Positions 1-8,402 of a stretch of DNA of 64,000 bases are shown piece after piece. Under the pieces are notes generated by a model that made no database searches, was not told the DNA's origin, and was given only the letters and a program-made list of their open reading frames with translations. The translations under genes were made by a program, and so were the position numbers. The DNA comes from Dyella sp. C9 (lineage in GTDB: Bacteria > Pseudomonadota > Gammaproteobacteria > Xanthomonadales > Rhodanobacteraceae). The DNA lies in NCBI RefSeq assembly GCF_003332825.1, contig NZ_QIRF01000008.1, positions 1 through 64,000 of the forward strand, given 5' to 3'. Every line of letters starts with the position of its first letter. Position 1 is the stretch's first letter.

Positions 1-62
1 GTGCTGATTTTTGGCTAGGTTCGCCTGCAACGTGCCTGGAGACTGTTACTAACAGGGAAACG

Positions 63-86
63 TCCGCTTCCGACCCAAATCGGACA
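63..86. repeat. Dispersed imperfect palindrome, copy 1
   Basis: The arms are TCCG and CGGA around a CTTCCGACCCAAAT core. This is one of about eleven related copies in the spacers of the first 12 kb and lies just upstream of the first gene. The arms could form a small hairpin in DNA or RNA. Function is unknown. Confidence 0.75.
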
Positions 87-122
87 TAGTTTGTTGCGTT
101 CAATTCGAGCGAGGTGGTAGCG

Positions 123-746
123 ATGAAGGTGGGGGATTCCGTTCGGCTCGCCATCAATGATTGGGAGCGAGGCGAGCAAGAGTCAGCAATGCTGCATGCC
201 TGCAACTCGGTGGACGGAACGGCAAAGAAGATCTATCCGGCTTTGCTCAATAAGCAGCGCTTTACGCAGATGCTTCGCGACAACTACGGCGTCCTTGGGC
301 CGATGGGCGCCCCTGGCATCAATCTTGTTGAAACCCGATTTCCCATAAAGGTCAACAATCCCACTGCGCCCGGCGGAGAGCCGGATCTCGCGGATCTCGT
401 CTATGCCATTCACCGCTGTACGCATGGCCACGGCGATGAATTGCCGGGTGGCTACGAGCTAATTCCCGATGTGGCTGGGCCACCCGGGCTGACCCATGTT
501 GAAATCCGAAAAGGGGGTGGGGTGCGGCTCAGCGACAGGATGATCTTTGGTCTCTTGGCCGTGGCAGTCCTTTCGCCAGCCAACAACGATCAGCGAGTTC
601 CAGACGGATATCACCTCACGTTTGGGCGATCAGCCCGCTTGATGATCAATGACTGGTGGGGCCGCGCTGGTGATTTTCCCGCCATTGCTGCACTTGAGCC
701 CGTCCCGTTGTTGAAGCTTGATTTCAGCAGCTGGGGACGACCCTAG
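123..746 (+). CDS. Hypothetical protein, 207 aa
   Basis: I do not recognise this family. The ATG at 123 is preferred over a GTG at 114 because a GAGGTGG ribosome-binding site at 111-117 sits five bases upstream of it. The product is soluble-looking, without a signal peptide or clear membrane segment. Residues of note are a YAIHRCTHGHGDE stretch around 95-107 and a helical N-terminal half. The composition (a His/Cys cluster, then a mixed alpha/beta C-terminus) would suit a cytoplasmic protein of defined fold. It stands alone, flanked on both sides by the dispersed palindrome, and its base composition is lower in GC than genes after 14 kb, as for its neighbours. It is probably real, with unknown function. 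Confidence 0.75.
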   Translation: MKVGDSVRLAINDWERGEQESAMLHACNSVDGTAKKIYPALLNKQRFTQMLRDNYGVLGPMGAPGINLVETRFPIKVNNPTAPGGEPDLADLVYAIHRCTHGHGDELPGGYELIPDVAGPPGLTHVEIRKGGGVRLSDRMIFGLLAVAVLSPANNDQRVPDGYHLTFGRSARLMINDWWGRAGDFPAIAALEPVPLLKLDFSSWGRP

Positions 747-770
747 AATTGTTCTCTGTTAAACACGGGA

Positions 771-796
771 TGTCTGCTTCCGACCCATAGCGGACA
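771..796. repeat. Dispersed imperfect palindrome, copy 2
   Basis: TGTCTGC at 771-777 pairs with GCGGACA at 790-796 around a TTCCGACCCATA core, with one G-T wobble. It lies in the spacer between the first two genes. Confidence 0.8.
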
Positions 797-831
797 TTAA
801 CTTCCATAGAGACGATGGACACTCATTGCCC

Positions 832-1176
832 ATGCATCAGATCCCCACGTCTGTCTTCCTGCTTGCCATGGCCGTCACGGTATTCTTCTGGGCGCATCTA
901 GCTTTCGCCCTTCTAGTTCGCTTTGCCGTGCGCCGCGATCAGCGCGTGGTGAAGGCCCTTTTTGCTTCAGACTCATCTCCTGGACTGATGCCGTTCAAGT
1001 CCTTTCAGATGCGGGTGAAACTGTTCTTGCCTTGGGCCTCAGCCTGCGAGATGAAGGGGCATTCGAGGTCGGTCAAAGTGTTGCTCTGGTCCGCCAGACT
1101 CGCTGGAACCGGCCTGATCGTTGCCTTTCTTCTCGTCGTGGGCGACTGCATTTATCTGGCTTCGAGCGGGGCGTAA
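832..1176 (+). CDS. Small membrane protein, 114 aa
   Basis: This is a hypothetical inner-membrane protein. The N-terminus (VFLLAMAVTVFFWAHLAFALL) and the C-terminus (AGTGLIVAFLLVVGDCIYLA) each form one hydrophobic segment, and a basic loop (RFAVRRDQR) follows the first. This gives a two-pass topology with both ends on the same side. The ATG at 832 was chosen; a TTG six bases upstream is the only in-frame alternative. No homologous family comes to mind. The gene stands alone between two copies of the dispersed palindrome. Confidence 0.6.
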   Translation: MHQIPTSVFLLAMAVTVFFWAHLAFALLVRFAVRRDQRVVKALFASDSSPGLMPFKSFQMRVKLFLPWASACEMKGHSRSVKVLLWSARLAGTGLIVAFLLVVGDCIYLASSGA

Positions 1177-1180
1177 CCGA

Positions 1181-1207
1181 ATGTCCGCTTTCGACCCGGA
1201 GCGGACC
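1181..1207. repeat. Dispersed imperfect palindrome, copy 3
   Basis: ATGTCCGC at 1181-1188 faces GCGGAC at 1201-1206 around TTTCGACCCGGA. It begins a few bases after the stop codon of the preceding gene. Confidence 0.8.
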
Positions 1208-1299
1208 TTCGCAATAGCCACCATCCGCCTCAGGTCGCAGGTTGGCTTGCGCAGTCGCACAAAGCCGCTTAGGCTCCGCGCGAAACCCTTGGGGGCTTT

Positions 1300-1629
1300 A
1301 TGATCAGAGCAATGCCTTTGCTCTTTTTGCTGCTGATCGCGGGAGCAATCGGGCTGAGCTGGCGCCACTACCAGAACGCCAGGGCACTGCTGAACGACTG
1401 GGCCGACGCCAACGGATTGCGCATCCTGCACGCGAAATCCAACACCTTCTGGCTGTCCGTTCCGCTGTCGATGTGGCTCACTACTTCGAAATACCAGATG
1501 ATCTTTCGCATCTCTGTTTACGACGAATCCATTCATCGCATACGCACAGGCTTGGTGCGGCTCGGCACGCCCATATGGGGCATCATGAACCGGGATGCGG
1601 TAGACGTGTTTTGGGACAACCCAAACTGA
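1300..1629 (+). CDS. Single-pass membrane protein, 109 aa
   Basis: This hypothetical protein begins with a short hydrophobic anchor (residues 3-20, AMPLLFLLLIAGAIGLSW). A polar domain of about 85 residues follows, rich in aromatic and beta-type residues and ending in DAVDVFWDN. No cleavage site is obvious, so it is more likely anchored than secreted. A longer minus-strand frame overlaps it but lacks recognisable domains, so this frame is preferred. It is monocistronic and its function is not known. Confidence 0.55.
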   Translation: MIRAMPLLFLLLIAGAIGLSWRHYQNARALLNDWADANGLRILHAKSNTFWLSVPLSMWLTTSKYQMIFRISVYDESIHRIRTGLVRLGTPIWGIMNRDAVDVFWDNPN

Positions 1630-1847
1630 GGCTTGTCGGGCGATCCAGTGCTTGAGGTTCCCTGGTGTTGGGCGTGGTCGTCCATTTTGTCGGGAACGGC
1701 CGCTCTAGGCCCAATGCAACCCTAAGACCCAGGGCTGGGGTCATGCGGCAAAAGCAGGGAATGATGTGACGAGTGGTCGCAAACGCGTACAGGGGTTGGG
1801 AGCGCCATCATCACCGCGCCGTATAGCCAGTGTCAGGGGCAATCAAC

Positions 1848-2174
1848 ATGCAATTCCGTGAGCTCGAAGAATCAGCATTACAGCTAAACGAACTTTACGA
1901 ACAGCTTGAAATCAAGAGGTATGGTCGCGTCTGGACCACAGAAGAACTCGCGCTTGGTTTCGTTGGGGATGTAGGCGACCTTGCAAAGCTGATCCAGGCG
2001 AACGCAGGTGTCCGAACTATCGAAGACTGCAAGGCCAAACTTGGTCATGAATTGTCCGACTGCTTATGGTCGATTATCGTTCTGGCAAATAAGTGCGGCA
2101 TTGATTTGGAAGCCGAGTTTTTCAGTAACACCCGGGGGCTGGTCGAACATGTATCTGGCGAACTTGGTACATGA
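1848..2174 (+). CDS. MazG-like nucleotide pyrophosphohydrolase, 108 aa
   Basis: This is an all-alpha NTP pyrophosphatase of the MazG/dUTPase superfamily, which removes pyrophosphate from (d)NTPs and often cleans noncanonical nucleotides. An acidic helix ELALGFVGDVGDLAKL (about residues 31-46) corresponds to the first metal-binding helix. HELSDCLW (about 71-78) corresponds to the E-x2-D motif of the second. The first helix is atypical, with GDVGD where EExxE is usual, so metal binding may be altered. The ATG at 1848 follows CAGGGGC with good spacing; a GTG at 1830 is less likely. The gene stands alone. Substrate cannot be predicted. Confidence 0.7.
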   Translation: MQFRELEESALQLNELYEQLEIKRYGRVWTTEELALGFVGDVGDLAKLIQANAGVRTIEDCKAKLGHELSDCLWSIIVLANKCGIDLEAEFFSNTRGLVEHVSGELGT

Positions 2175-2347
2175 CAAAAGGCCACGCGGCGACGAATTCG
2201 GCGTCGCCTTGCGTCACCAGGCTAGCGCGTGATGGCTAGCGGTAGGTGCCATCACCAAAGGGCGACCACGAACTTTTAGGCTTTCGATTCCGGCCCGACG
2301 CAGCGGTCGCTGCTCGATTGACCCGGTACATAAAGGAAACTTGCATC

Positions 2348-2773
2348 GTGAAATGGGTTTCAAGATTCCTGTCCATCGCCGTCGTGTCGTGGCTGTCGTC
2401 GTTCGCACCAGCATCAGTGGCGGGTGATGCCACCGCGGCAACCGACGTGCTTTTCGTTGCCCGCCACCTTGATGTGCTCTCCTTTCCGAGTTCCATCTAT
2501 CCCCGACGACGTGACGGAGCACATACCCTCATGGACTACGGATTCACGCACTTCAAGGTGAAGGATCGCGGCGTGGAGTCGATCGAGGACGATGGTGAAT
2601 GGTGCTTCGCGGTAGAGCTCACGGCGGACCATGGGGACACCAAGGAGCTCTGCATCACGGACCAGGCAACGAACGGTGGTACATATGCCGACCGCTACCC
2701 CATCAAAGTTCGGTTGGGGCCTGATGGCTTGTTCCATGCGATAGAAAGGCCCGCAGAAGGGGCGTCTTGTTAG
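2348..2773 (+). CDS. Secreted hypothetical protein, 141 aa
   Basis: The GTG start at 2348 follows an AAAGGAAAC ribosome-binding site. The product starts with a classic Sec signal peptide (VKWVSRFLSIAVVSW..., cleavage probably after SVAG near residue 25). The mature part of about 115 residues is mostly polar with regular beta-like spacing and two cysteines (WCF, ELCI) that could form a disulfide in the periplasm, plus a third near the C-terminus (GASC). Reading from the upstream in-frame ATG would bury the signal peptide, so that start is rejected. No known family was recognised. Confidence 0.65.
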   Translation: MKWVSRFLSIAVVSWLSSFAPASVAGDATAATDVLFVARHLDVLSFPSSIYPRRRDGAHTLMDYGFTHFKVKDRGVESIEDDGEWCFAVELTADHGDTKELCITDQATNGGTYADRYPIKVRLGPDGLFHAIERPAEGASC

Positions 2774-2831
2774 GCTAGAAAGGTGAGGGGGCTGCTTTCG
2801 ATAGCGCCCGAGCAGGTCAACGCAACCCATG

Positions 2832-2850
2832 CTGAGCCGGAGCGGACTTC
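2832..2850. repeat. Degenerate dispersed palindrome, copy 4
   Basis: Only the right half (CCGGAGCGGACTT) is well kept. It lies just upstream of the lipoprotein gene. Confidence 0.45.
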
Positions 2851-2875
2851 ACAATATCAGGGAGGAGATATTGCA

Positions 2876-3172
2876 ATGTACGGACGGAAGCTTTTATTGG
2901 CTTTTACCCTTCTTAGCCTGGCTGGATGCTCCCAGACTTTTTCGGCAGGTCCGGCAGGGACATCAGTCGATGGAAAGACATACTTCGTTGTTTATGACGG
3001 CCCAGGGAAGAAGTGCCAGGCGCCGACGTTTGATGGCGAAGGATGGAAGGGTGGGTACAACACGCCGTTGCAGGTGTCTGTTGGTCCCCACCGTTATGAA
3101 TGCGGTGGCACCGTCATTACGTTGAACATGCCCAAGGGCATGATCTACAAGGTCGACTATCGGTTGCTATGA
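2876..3172 (+). CDS. Small lipoprotein, 98 aa
   Basis: The ATG at 2876 sits 7-8 bases after a strong GGGAGGAGA site. The N-terminus MYGRKLLLAFTLLSLAGC ends in a textbook lipobox (LAGC), so the protein should be lipidated at Cys18. The mature part of about 80 residues has two further cysteines (KKCQAP, YECGG) and a beta-rich look, and ends in YKVDYRLL. The lipobox has a Ser at +2 (CSQ), consistent with outer-membrane sorting. The function is unknown. Confidence 0.75.
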   Translation: MYGRKLLLAFTLLSLAGCSQTFSAGPAGTSVDGKTYFVVYDGPGKKCQAPTFDGEGWKGGYNTPLQVSVGPHRYECGGTVITLNMPKGMIYKVDYRLL

Positions 3173-3174
3173 AC

Positions 3175-3197
3175 GAGCGCTACCGACCCGAAGCGAA
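3175..3197. repeat. Degenerate dispersed palindrome, copy 5
   Basis: GAGCGCTACCGACCCGAAGCG resembles the core of the repeat with weakened arms. It follows directly on the stop codon of the lipoprotein gene. Confidence 0.4.
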
Positions 3198-3273
3198 TTC
3201 AAAGGGTCTGGGCGATCGTCGCGCTAGGTGGTGAGCTGTCCTCCGGCGGACCGTCATTGGAAAGACGGCTAAG

Positions 3274-4098
3274 ATGGGTGCCCACCCAAGAAACCAGTTC
3301 CGGTTTATGGTCGCAGTCGTCACGCAAGATCAATGGTTGAGTACGCCGTGCGGTCGACTTTACGTCAAGCAATGGTCGCCATCGCGTGGTGGATCGGGCC
3401 ACGCTCCCATCGTGATGTTCCACGATTCACTGGGTAGCGTGGAGCTCTGGCGAGCGTTTCCCGAGCAACTGGCCGAGGCCACTGGTCGCAGCGTGATTGC
3501 TTATGACCGGCTGGGTTTTGGGAAATCGGACGCCAACCCGGCGGTGCTTGCCGCCGACTTTATTCGCGATGAGGCATTGGATGGCTTCCAGTCTGTCCGC
3601 CAGGGGCTGGGTGTCGTCTCCTTCGTCGCCTTTGGACACAGTGTGGGCGGCGGTATGGCGGTTGGGTGTGCGGCGCGTTTTGGCGCTGATTGCGAAGCTT
3701 TGATAACGGTGTCCGCGCAGGCGTTCGTCGAGGATCGAACGCTGCGCGGTATCATGGACGCGCGAGTTGCGTTTGGTCAGCCGGGACAGTTGGAGCGCCT
3801 GGCGAAATATCATGGCGACAAGGCTCAATGGGTATTGAGTGCGTGGATCGATACCTGGCTCTCACCAGGCTTTGCGGACTGGAGCCTGGATGCTGATTTG
3901 AAGCAGGTCTTCTGTCCCGCCTTGGCGATCCATGGCGAGCAGGACGAGTTCGGATCTGCACTTCATCCCCAACGGATCGCCGAGCTGAGTCGCGGACGGT
4001 CTGCCTTTGAAATACTCGCCGATTGCGGCCACTCGCCCCATCGGGAGTATCCAGAAGTCGTTGCTGGCCTGGTCCAGCGATGGCTCGACCAAGCGTGA
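3274..4098 (+). CDS. Alpha/beta hydrolase, 274 aa
   Basis: This is a soluble alpha/beta-fold hydrolase of the proline iminopeptidase/esterase type. It shows an oxyanion-region sequence FHDSLGSVELW, a nucleophile elbow GHSVGG, a late acid in HGEQDEFG and a catalytic His in DCGHSPHREYP, in the expected order and spacing. No signal peptide is present. The ATG at 3274 follows TGGAAAG; an internal ATG at 3307 is a possible alternative. The family covers esterases, lactonases and peptidases, so the substrate is open. It stands alone between repeat copies 5 and 6. Confidence 0.85.
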   Translation: MGAHPRNQFRFMVAVVTQDQWLSTPCGRLYVKQWSPSRGGSGHAPIVMFHDSLGSVELWRAFPEQLAEATGRSVIAYDRLGFGKSDANPAVLAADFIRDEALDGFQSVRQGLGVVSFVAFGHSVGGGMAVGCAARFGADCEALITVSAQAFVEDRTLRGIMDARVAFGQPGQLERLAKYHGDKAQWVLSAWIDTWLSPGFADWSLDADLKQVFCPALAIHGEQDEFGSALHPQRIAELSRGRSAFEILADCGHSPHREYPEVVAGLVQRWLDQA

Positions 4099-4466
4099 TA
4101 TGTACGCCGATCAGGGTCCCCGGCCTGCCGATGGGGCCTGGGGAAGGCCGGGCGGACAGTGGTCACATGGCATCACCGGACAGGGCTGCTTCCGACCCGG
4201 AGTGGACATGGCTAGGATGGTGTAACGGGGTCCGCTTGGCGATGTGCCGCTCATCTCAGGAGCATTGGCCTAGCTGATTGGGGGCCGCCTTTCCTCTACT
4301 GCATGCTCTGCGGTAGTCGACTTTGCTGGGGAACGGTCAGATCGAGATAGGCACTGGTGCGACGGCTATCCAATTCATTGGATGGCCCAGTCGAGGTGAT
4401 TCGGCAGCTAGCTGCCCATCCTTGGCCAGAATCAGGCAGCGAAAACGGCACGGAGAATCAACTCGA
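4099..4466. other. Intergenic region with one repeat copy
   Basis: No convincing gene is seen. The stretch contains the dispersed palindrome at about 4185-4209 and otherwise unremarkable sequence up to the tannase start. Confidence 0.6.
4185..4209. repeat. Dispersed imperfect palindrome, copy 6
   Basis: GCTGCTTCCGACCCGGAGTGGACAT keeps the core and the right arm; the left arm has drifted. Confidence 0.6.
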
Positions 4467-6278
4467 ATGAAATTCCAAAGATTCACGACGGTGTTCATGG
4501 CTGTCGTGCTTTTGTCGGCGGGTTTCAACGCCTGGGCGGGCCCCGGCGCGGGTCCGGCGGAGGTCGCGGGTTTGGCCGCTCTCAAGCCCGTGCCTGCGGT
4601 ACTGTCATGCGAAACACTGACATCCGTGGACGTGTCCAAAGAAGTCGGTGCACCGACCCGTTTGACGAGCGCGCGTCTCGAAGGTGACATGTGTGCTGTC
4701 ACCGGCAACATCGATCCAAGCATCGGATTTCAAATGCGGTTGCCCATGCGAAAGTGGAGCCAGCGCTACCTCCAGCTCGGCTGCGGCGGCCTGTGTGGCC
4801 TCATGCGACTGGACATTGAGCACGCCAACGGTTGCGTGCCCGCCGAAAATGGGGAGCTGGTGACCGCGACCACGAATATGGGCCACGAAGGCGCGTCCAT
4901 GGGCGATGGATCTTTCGGCAGAACGCCCCAACTGCGTATCGACTTTGCCTACCGTGCAGTTCACCTAACGTCGGTGGCAGCTAAGGCGATCATCAGGAGG
5001 TTCTATGGTCAGCCCCAAACGTATGCCTACTTCTCCGGCTGTTCCGACGGAGGACGAGAGGCTCTGATGGAGGCCCAGCGTTTCCCTGATGATTTCGACG
5101 GTATTGCGGCCGGTGCACCGGCCATGAATTTCCAGCTTCAAAACAGCTTCTATCATGCCTGGCAAGCACGCTCGAACATGGACGCAAAGGGCAAGGCGAT
5201 CATCACTGCCGACACGTTGCCGATTCTCCATGAGGCGGCGCTGGCGGAATGCGATGCGCTGGACGGTCTCAAGGATAGTCAGATTGACGACCCGCGACGC
5301 TGCAACTTCGACCCGGCGGTGGTTCAGTGCAAGGAGGGGCCGGCCGACGCGTCGCGCTGCTTGAGCGCTGCTCAGGTTGAAGCGGCTCGAAAGATCTATG
5401 CGGGGCCCACCGATGACAAGGGCCGCCACTTTCTGGTGGGGACCGTGCAAGTCGGGTCGGAGCTCAACTGGAAGGGAGTGTTCGTTCCGGAGCGTGGCGA
5501 TGGCCCGATTCCCAGTGCAGAGATGGCGATGAGCGCAGTGCGCAATCTTGTCTTTGAAACGAATCCGCCGTCGACCATGCAGGTAACGGATTTCAAATTT
5601 GATGAGGCGACGTTCAACAAGCTGGTGCCGTTGCATGGCTTGTACGACGCCACCAATCCCGATATCGCGGCCTTCGTACAGCACGGTGGCAAGCTCATGC
5701 TTTGGCATGGCTGGGCCGACCCTCACATCTCGCCGCTCAACACCATCGCCTATTACGACGCGGTCAAGAAACAGTTGGGAAGTGCCGCGGACAATGCGGT
5801 TCGGCTGTTCTTGTTCCCTGGCATGGGGCATTGCTTCGGTGGGCAAGGTCCGAACCAATTCGATTTGCTTACGCCCCTGATGCAGTGGGTGGAGTCGCAT
5901 CATGCGCCTGAGATGATCGTTGCCGGTCGCCCGCGTGTGGAGCCCTTGATGATGGGTCCAGCTCCTGCCGCGGCTCCGGGGCCGGGAGGCAGTCCTGAAG
6001 ACAGGTCGACGATGCCCAAAGGCACGATGCCGCCGACGATGGGTGGCGCCTCGGGGCTCAAGCCCGCGCTTCCGGTCAATCGCACGCGTCCCATCTTTGC
6101 CTATCCGCAAGTAGCTCGTTACGCCGGTAAAGGCGATGTGGACCAGGCAGCTAACTTCGTCGCGGCGACGCCAAGCGATAGTGATCCGTCGATACCGACT
6201 TGGCTGGCGGCATCGTTCTATCAGCCGGGCTTCCAGAAGCAATGCGCGGTCAGCGCAGACGGATTGGTTTGCAAGTAG
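4467..6278 (+). CDS. Tannase/feruloyl esterase family protein, 603 aa
   Basis: This secreted serine esterase hydrolyses ester bonds in plant phenolics such as tannins or feruloylated polysaccharides, by family. The ATG at 4467 opens a Sec signal peptide (cleavage near FNAWA-GP). The family hallmark CS-D-HC arrangement is visible: Cys192-Ser193 in SGCSDGGRE, Asp418 in GWADPH, and His455-Cys456 in GMGHCFGG, where the two cysteines normally form a disulfide beside the active site. Oddly, the C-terminus carries a Pro/Gly/Met-rich stretch (about residues 490-540) before a conserved-looking tail (PVNRTRPIFAYPQVARY). The gene is single and adjoins a transposase remnant. The function may fit the aromatic-acid catabolism encoded at 27-35 kb, but that link is inference. 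Confidence 0.88.
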   Translation: MKFQRFTTVFMAVVLLSAGFNAWAGPGAGPAEVAGLAALKPVPAVLSCETLTSVDVSKEVGAPTRLTSARLEGDMCAVTGNIDPSIGFQMRLPMRKWSQRYLQLGCGGLCGLMRLDIEHANGCVPAENGELVTATTNMGHEGASMGDGSFGRTPQLRIDFAYRAVHLTSVAAKAIIRRFYGQPQTYAYFSGCSDGGREALMEAQRFPDDFDGIAAGAPAMNFQLQNSFYHAWQARSNMDAKGKAIITADTLPILHEAALAECDALDGLKDSQIDDPRRCNFDPAVVQCKEGPADASRCLSAAQVEAARKIYAGPTDDKGRHFLVGTVQVGSELNWKGVFVPERGDGPIPSAEMAMSAVRNLVFETNPPSTMQVTDFKFDEATFNKLVPLHGLYDATNPDIAAFVQHGGKLMLWHGWADPHISPLNTIAYYDAVKKQLGSAADNAVRLFLFPGMGHCFGGQGPNQFDLLTPLMQWVESHHAPEMIVAGRPRVEPLMMGPAPAAAPGPGGSPEDRSTMPKGTMPPTMGGASGLKPALPVNRTRPIFAYPQVARYAGKGDVDQAANFVAATPSDSDPSIPTWLAASFYQPGFQKQCAVSADGLVCK

Positions 6279-6284
6279 TGGCCA

Positions 6285-6430
6285 AGATGCAGGTCGAATA
6301 CCACCGCTTGGTGCCAGCACTTGGCGGACTATGGAATGCATGCACCCCAGCAGCCGAGCGATCTCTTGGCGCGAGTCGCCTTGCTGCCTTCGATCCCACA
6401 GGAGGGTCTTCTGCCTGTCAGTGAGGCGCC
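6285..6430 (-). pseudogene. IS30-family transposase N-terminal fragment
   Basis: Reading the minus strand from about 6428 to 6288 gives RLTDRQKTLLWDRRQQGDS, then RQEIARLLG, and ends in VLAPSGGIRP. This matches the N-terminal helix-turn-helix region of IS30-type transposases as I know it. Beyond GGIRP the frame runs into the antisense of the tannase gene, so the catalytic DDE domain is gone. It is a short scar of an insertion sequence lying about ten bases beyond the tannase stop codon. Confidence 0.6.
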
Positions 6431-6582
6431 GCGGAAGCCTGGTTGGGCATGCAACACGCCATCCGCCCGGCCATTTATAGTGTTTTGCGTTGACCGGCCG
6501 AATACGCAACCCGAAGCGGAGACTGCGAACTATCTAAATCTTTGACAAGGATGATAGAGCAGTGGAAGGCACTCCCAATGCA

Positions 6583-6885
6583 ATGAATTCGACCGGCGTC
6601 GACGTAAATCCATCTGTCCGTTGGCCGTTCCGGATCCTCGCTGCGTTGATCGTCTTGGCCGGCGTGGCCGCAGTTATCGGTGAATTATTTGCCGGCGCGT
6701 CGCGCCAAGAGCCCTCAAGATGGCAACTGCTCGCTAGCCTCCCTGGCATTCTCTGGCTCGTGCGACTGGCTTGGTGGGCTGCTGTCCGGGGAAAGTCGCC
6801 GCCACACCCTTGCTGGCCGTTCGCTACCGATCGAGTACTGTTCTGCTACTTGGCAGCGTGGATGGCCATAAATTTCTACGCGTGA
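6583..6885 (+). CDS. Small membrane protein, 100 aa
   Basis: This hypothetical inner-membrane protein has about three hydrophobic segments: residues 17-38 (ILAALIVLAGVAAVIGELF), 50-68 (LLASLPGILWLVRLAWWAAV) and 86-99 (VLFCYLAAWMAINFY). The ATG at 6583 is chosen; a GTG at 6562 would add seven residues and has a comparable ribosome-binding site. No family is recognised. A repeat copy starts three bases after the stop codon. Confidence 0.5.
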   Translation: MNSTGVDVNPSVRWPFRILAALIVLAGVAAVIGELFAGASRQEPSRWQLLASLPGILWLVRLAWWAAVRGKSPPHPCWPFATDRVLFCYLAAWMAINFYA

Positions 6886-6888
6886 AAG

Positions 6889-6914
6889 ATCCGCTTCCGA
6901 CCGATAATGGTCAT
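6889..6914. repeat. Dispersed imperfect palindrome, copy 7
   Basis: ATCCGCTTCCGACCGATAATGGTCAT keeps the core; the arms are partly degenerate. Confidence 0.6.
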
Positions 6915-7075
6915 TCTTGATGCCGCTAATCGGGTCGGCAAACACCCGGGAGAGAGGCTCTGGCCTCTTCTCGGTGTGCGCTATCGCGGATCAGCGGCAA
7001 TGCACTTAAACCTTGTGGCGCCATGCGACATCCAATGTGGAAGTTGTCTCCCTTCCCTGATTGGAAACTACCCCG

Positions 7076-8188
7076 ATGGATGGCTCACTGAAGTTGCGGA
7101 ACATGATGGGGCGGCACACCGTATGGAAAATTGTGCTCACGGCCCTCGTCCTGCTTTCTGCTTTTCCAGCCCTGGCTGATTGCGGCGATTGTGCGGCCAT
7201 TGCCCGGCGCTTTGCCGCGAAGGAGAATTTCAGCGGCGTTGTGCTGGTAGGTCATGGCGAGAAAATCGATTACGCCGAGACCTTCGGACTGGCGGATGCC
7301 GGCACTGGCCGAACTATAACGACCGACACGCCGTTCGAAGCTGGATCGATCTCGAAATGGATCGCTGCGATGCTAGTCATGCGGCTAGTCCAACAAGGTC
7401 AACTCGGCTTGGATGAGCCGATCTCGACCTACCTGCCAGATTATCGGCGTGACAACGGTGCCAAATTGACGCTACGTAGCTTGATGACTCACAGCAGCGG
7501 TGTTCCCAACGACGTCGACGAAGCCATCAAGCGCGATCCATCTATACGCGAGCTATCGCTCAACAACGCTGAAGCTGTGCGCCGCTTCGCCAGTGGTGAC
7601 CTGCGTTTCGAGCCGGGAACGGATTGGGACTATTCGCACTCCAATTGGCTTCTGGTCAAAGCGATTGTCGAGAAAGTCACCGGGCGGGACTATGCCTCAC
7701 TGGTAGACGGCTACTTGATCCAGCCGCTCGCTCTGCATCACAGCGGCATCTACAGCGGTAGCTCGTTGGCGGTGTCGGGTATGGCGCGCGGTTACCGGCA
7801 GCCCGCCCCTCAACCCGAGCCGCTCGACAAACCGATACCGAACTTCATGGTGCTTGCTGGGGGATTCTACGCCAGCGCTAACGATCTCTTCGCCCTGATG
7901 AACGGCCTTTTTACAGGCAGGATTCTGTCGGTTGAATCCACGCACACCTTGATGGCCGTTGAGCGTCCCGCTCAGAACTATGCCCTGGGCGGACGTACCA
8001 AAACATTGGCATTCGCCGGCGTGAGCCATCCCGTTGCCTGGGAGTACGGTTCCAATGGCGCCTTTCGCGTATTGGCTTGGCGCACGCTGGATGATGGGCA
8101 TACCGTCATCGTGATGAACAACACGAGCTTCGATCACATGAAGATCGGAGAGCTTGGCACGGCAATGCTGGAGGCCAGCTATCGTTGA
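7076..8188 (+). CDS. Class C beta-lactamase-type serine hydrolase, 370 aa
   Basis: This periplasmic serine hydrolase belongs to the beta-lactamase/D-Ala-D-Ala carboxypeptidase (Pfam Beta-lactamase) fold. A signal peptide (VWKIVLTALVLLSAFPALA) is followed by the S-x-x-K motif SISK (Ser91/Lys94 from this start). The second motif, usually Y-x-N, reads HSN inside DYSHSNWLL, so the usual Tyr is replaced or shifted. LMTHSSG is the expected conserved stretch before it. The third K/H-x-G motif is not clear; YGSNG lies in that place. Start choice is uncertain: ATGs at 7103 and 7106 would give a shorter n-region. Such proteins are often esterases or peptidases, so true beta-lactamase activity should not be assumed. 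Confidence 0.82.
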   Translation: MDGSLKLRNMMGRHTVWKIVLTALVLLSAFPALADCGDCAAIARRFAAKENFSGVVLVGHGEKIDYAETFGLADAGTGRTITTDTPFEAGSISKWIAAMLVMRLVQQGQLGLDEPISTYLPDYRRDNGAKLTLRSLMTHSSGVPNDVDEAIKRDPSIRELSLNNAEAVRRFASGDLRFEPGTDWDYSHSNWLLVKAIVEKVTGRDYASLVDGYLIQPLALHHSGIYSGSSLAVSGMARGYRQPAPQPEPLDKPIPNFMVLAGGFYASANDLFALMNGLFTGRILSVESTHTLMAVERPAQNYALGGRTKTLAFAGVSHPVAWEYGSNGAFRVLAWRTLDDGHTVIVMNNTSFDHMKIGELGTAMLEASYR

Positions 8189-8325
8189 TTCGTTCGGTGG
8201 TCCGAACGCCGTATCAGGGGTCCTGGATGGCATCCATGTTGAGTGGTGTAGCTTTTGGCGACTGCGTTTTGATGCTGTCACGTCCGCCGTTCTGGCTCGT
8301 GCCGCTCGAAAACAAGCAGGTGACC

Positions 8326-8351
8326 CGTCTGCTTTCGACTCATAGCGGACG
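8326..8351. repeat. Dispersed imperfect palindrome, copy 8
   Basis: CGTCTGC faces GCGGACG around a TTTCGACTCATA core. It lies about 50 bases upstream of the GFA-family gene. Confidence 0.75.
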
Positions 8352-8402
8352 TCATTCGCACAACGGCGAGGCAGCACAACTTGAACGGGAGCGGCGATTC
8401 GC

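Noticed and set aside
1039..1536. 165-codon minus-strand frame across 1039-1536
   Set aside because: It overlaps two short plus-strand frames with membrane-protein character, and its own product is Arg/Gln/His-rich without hydrophobic core or motif.
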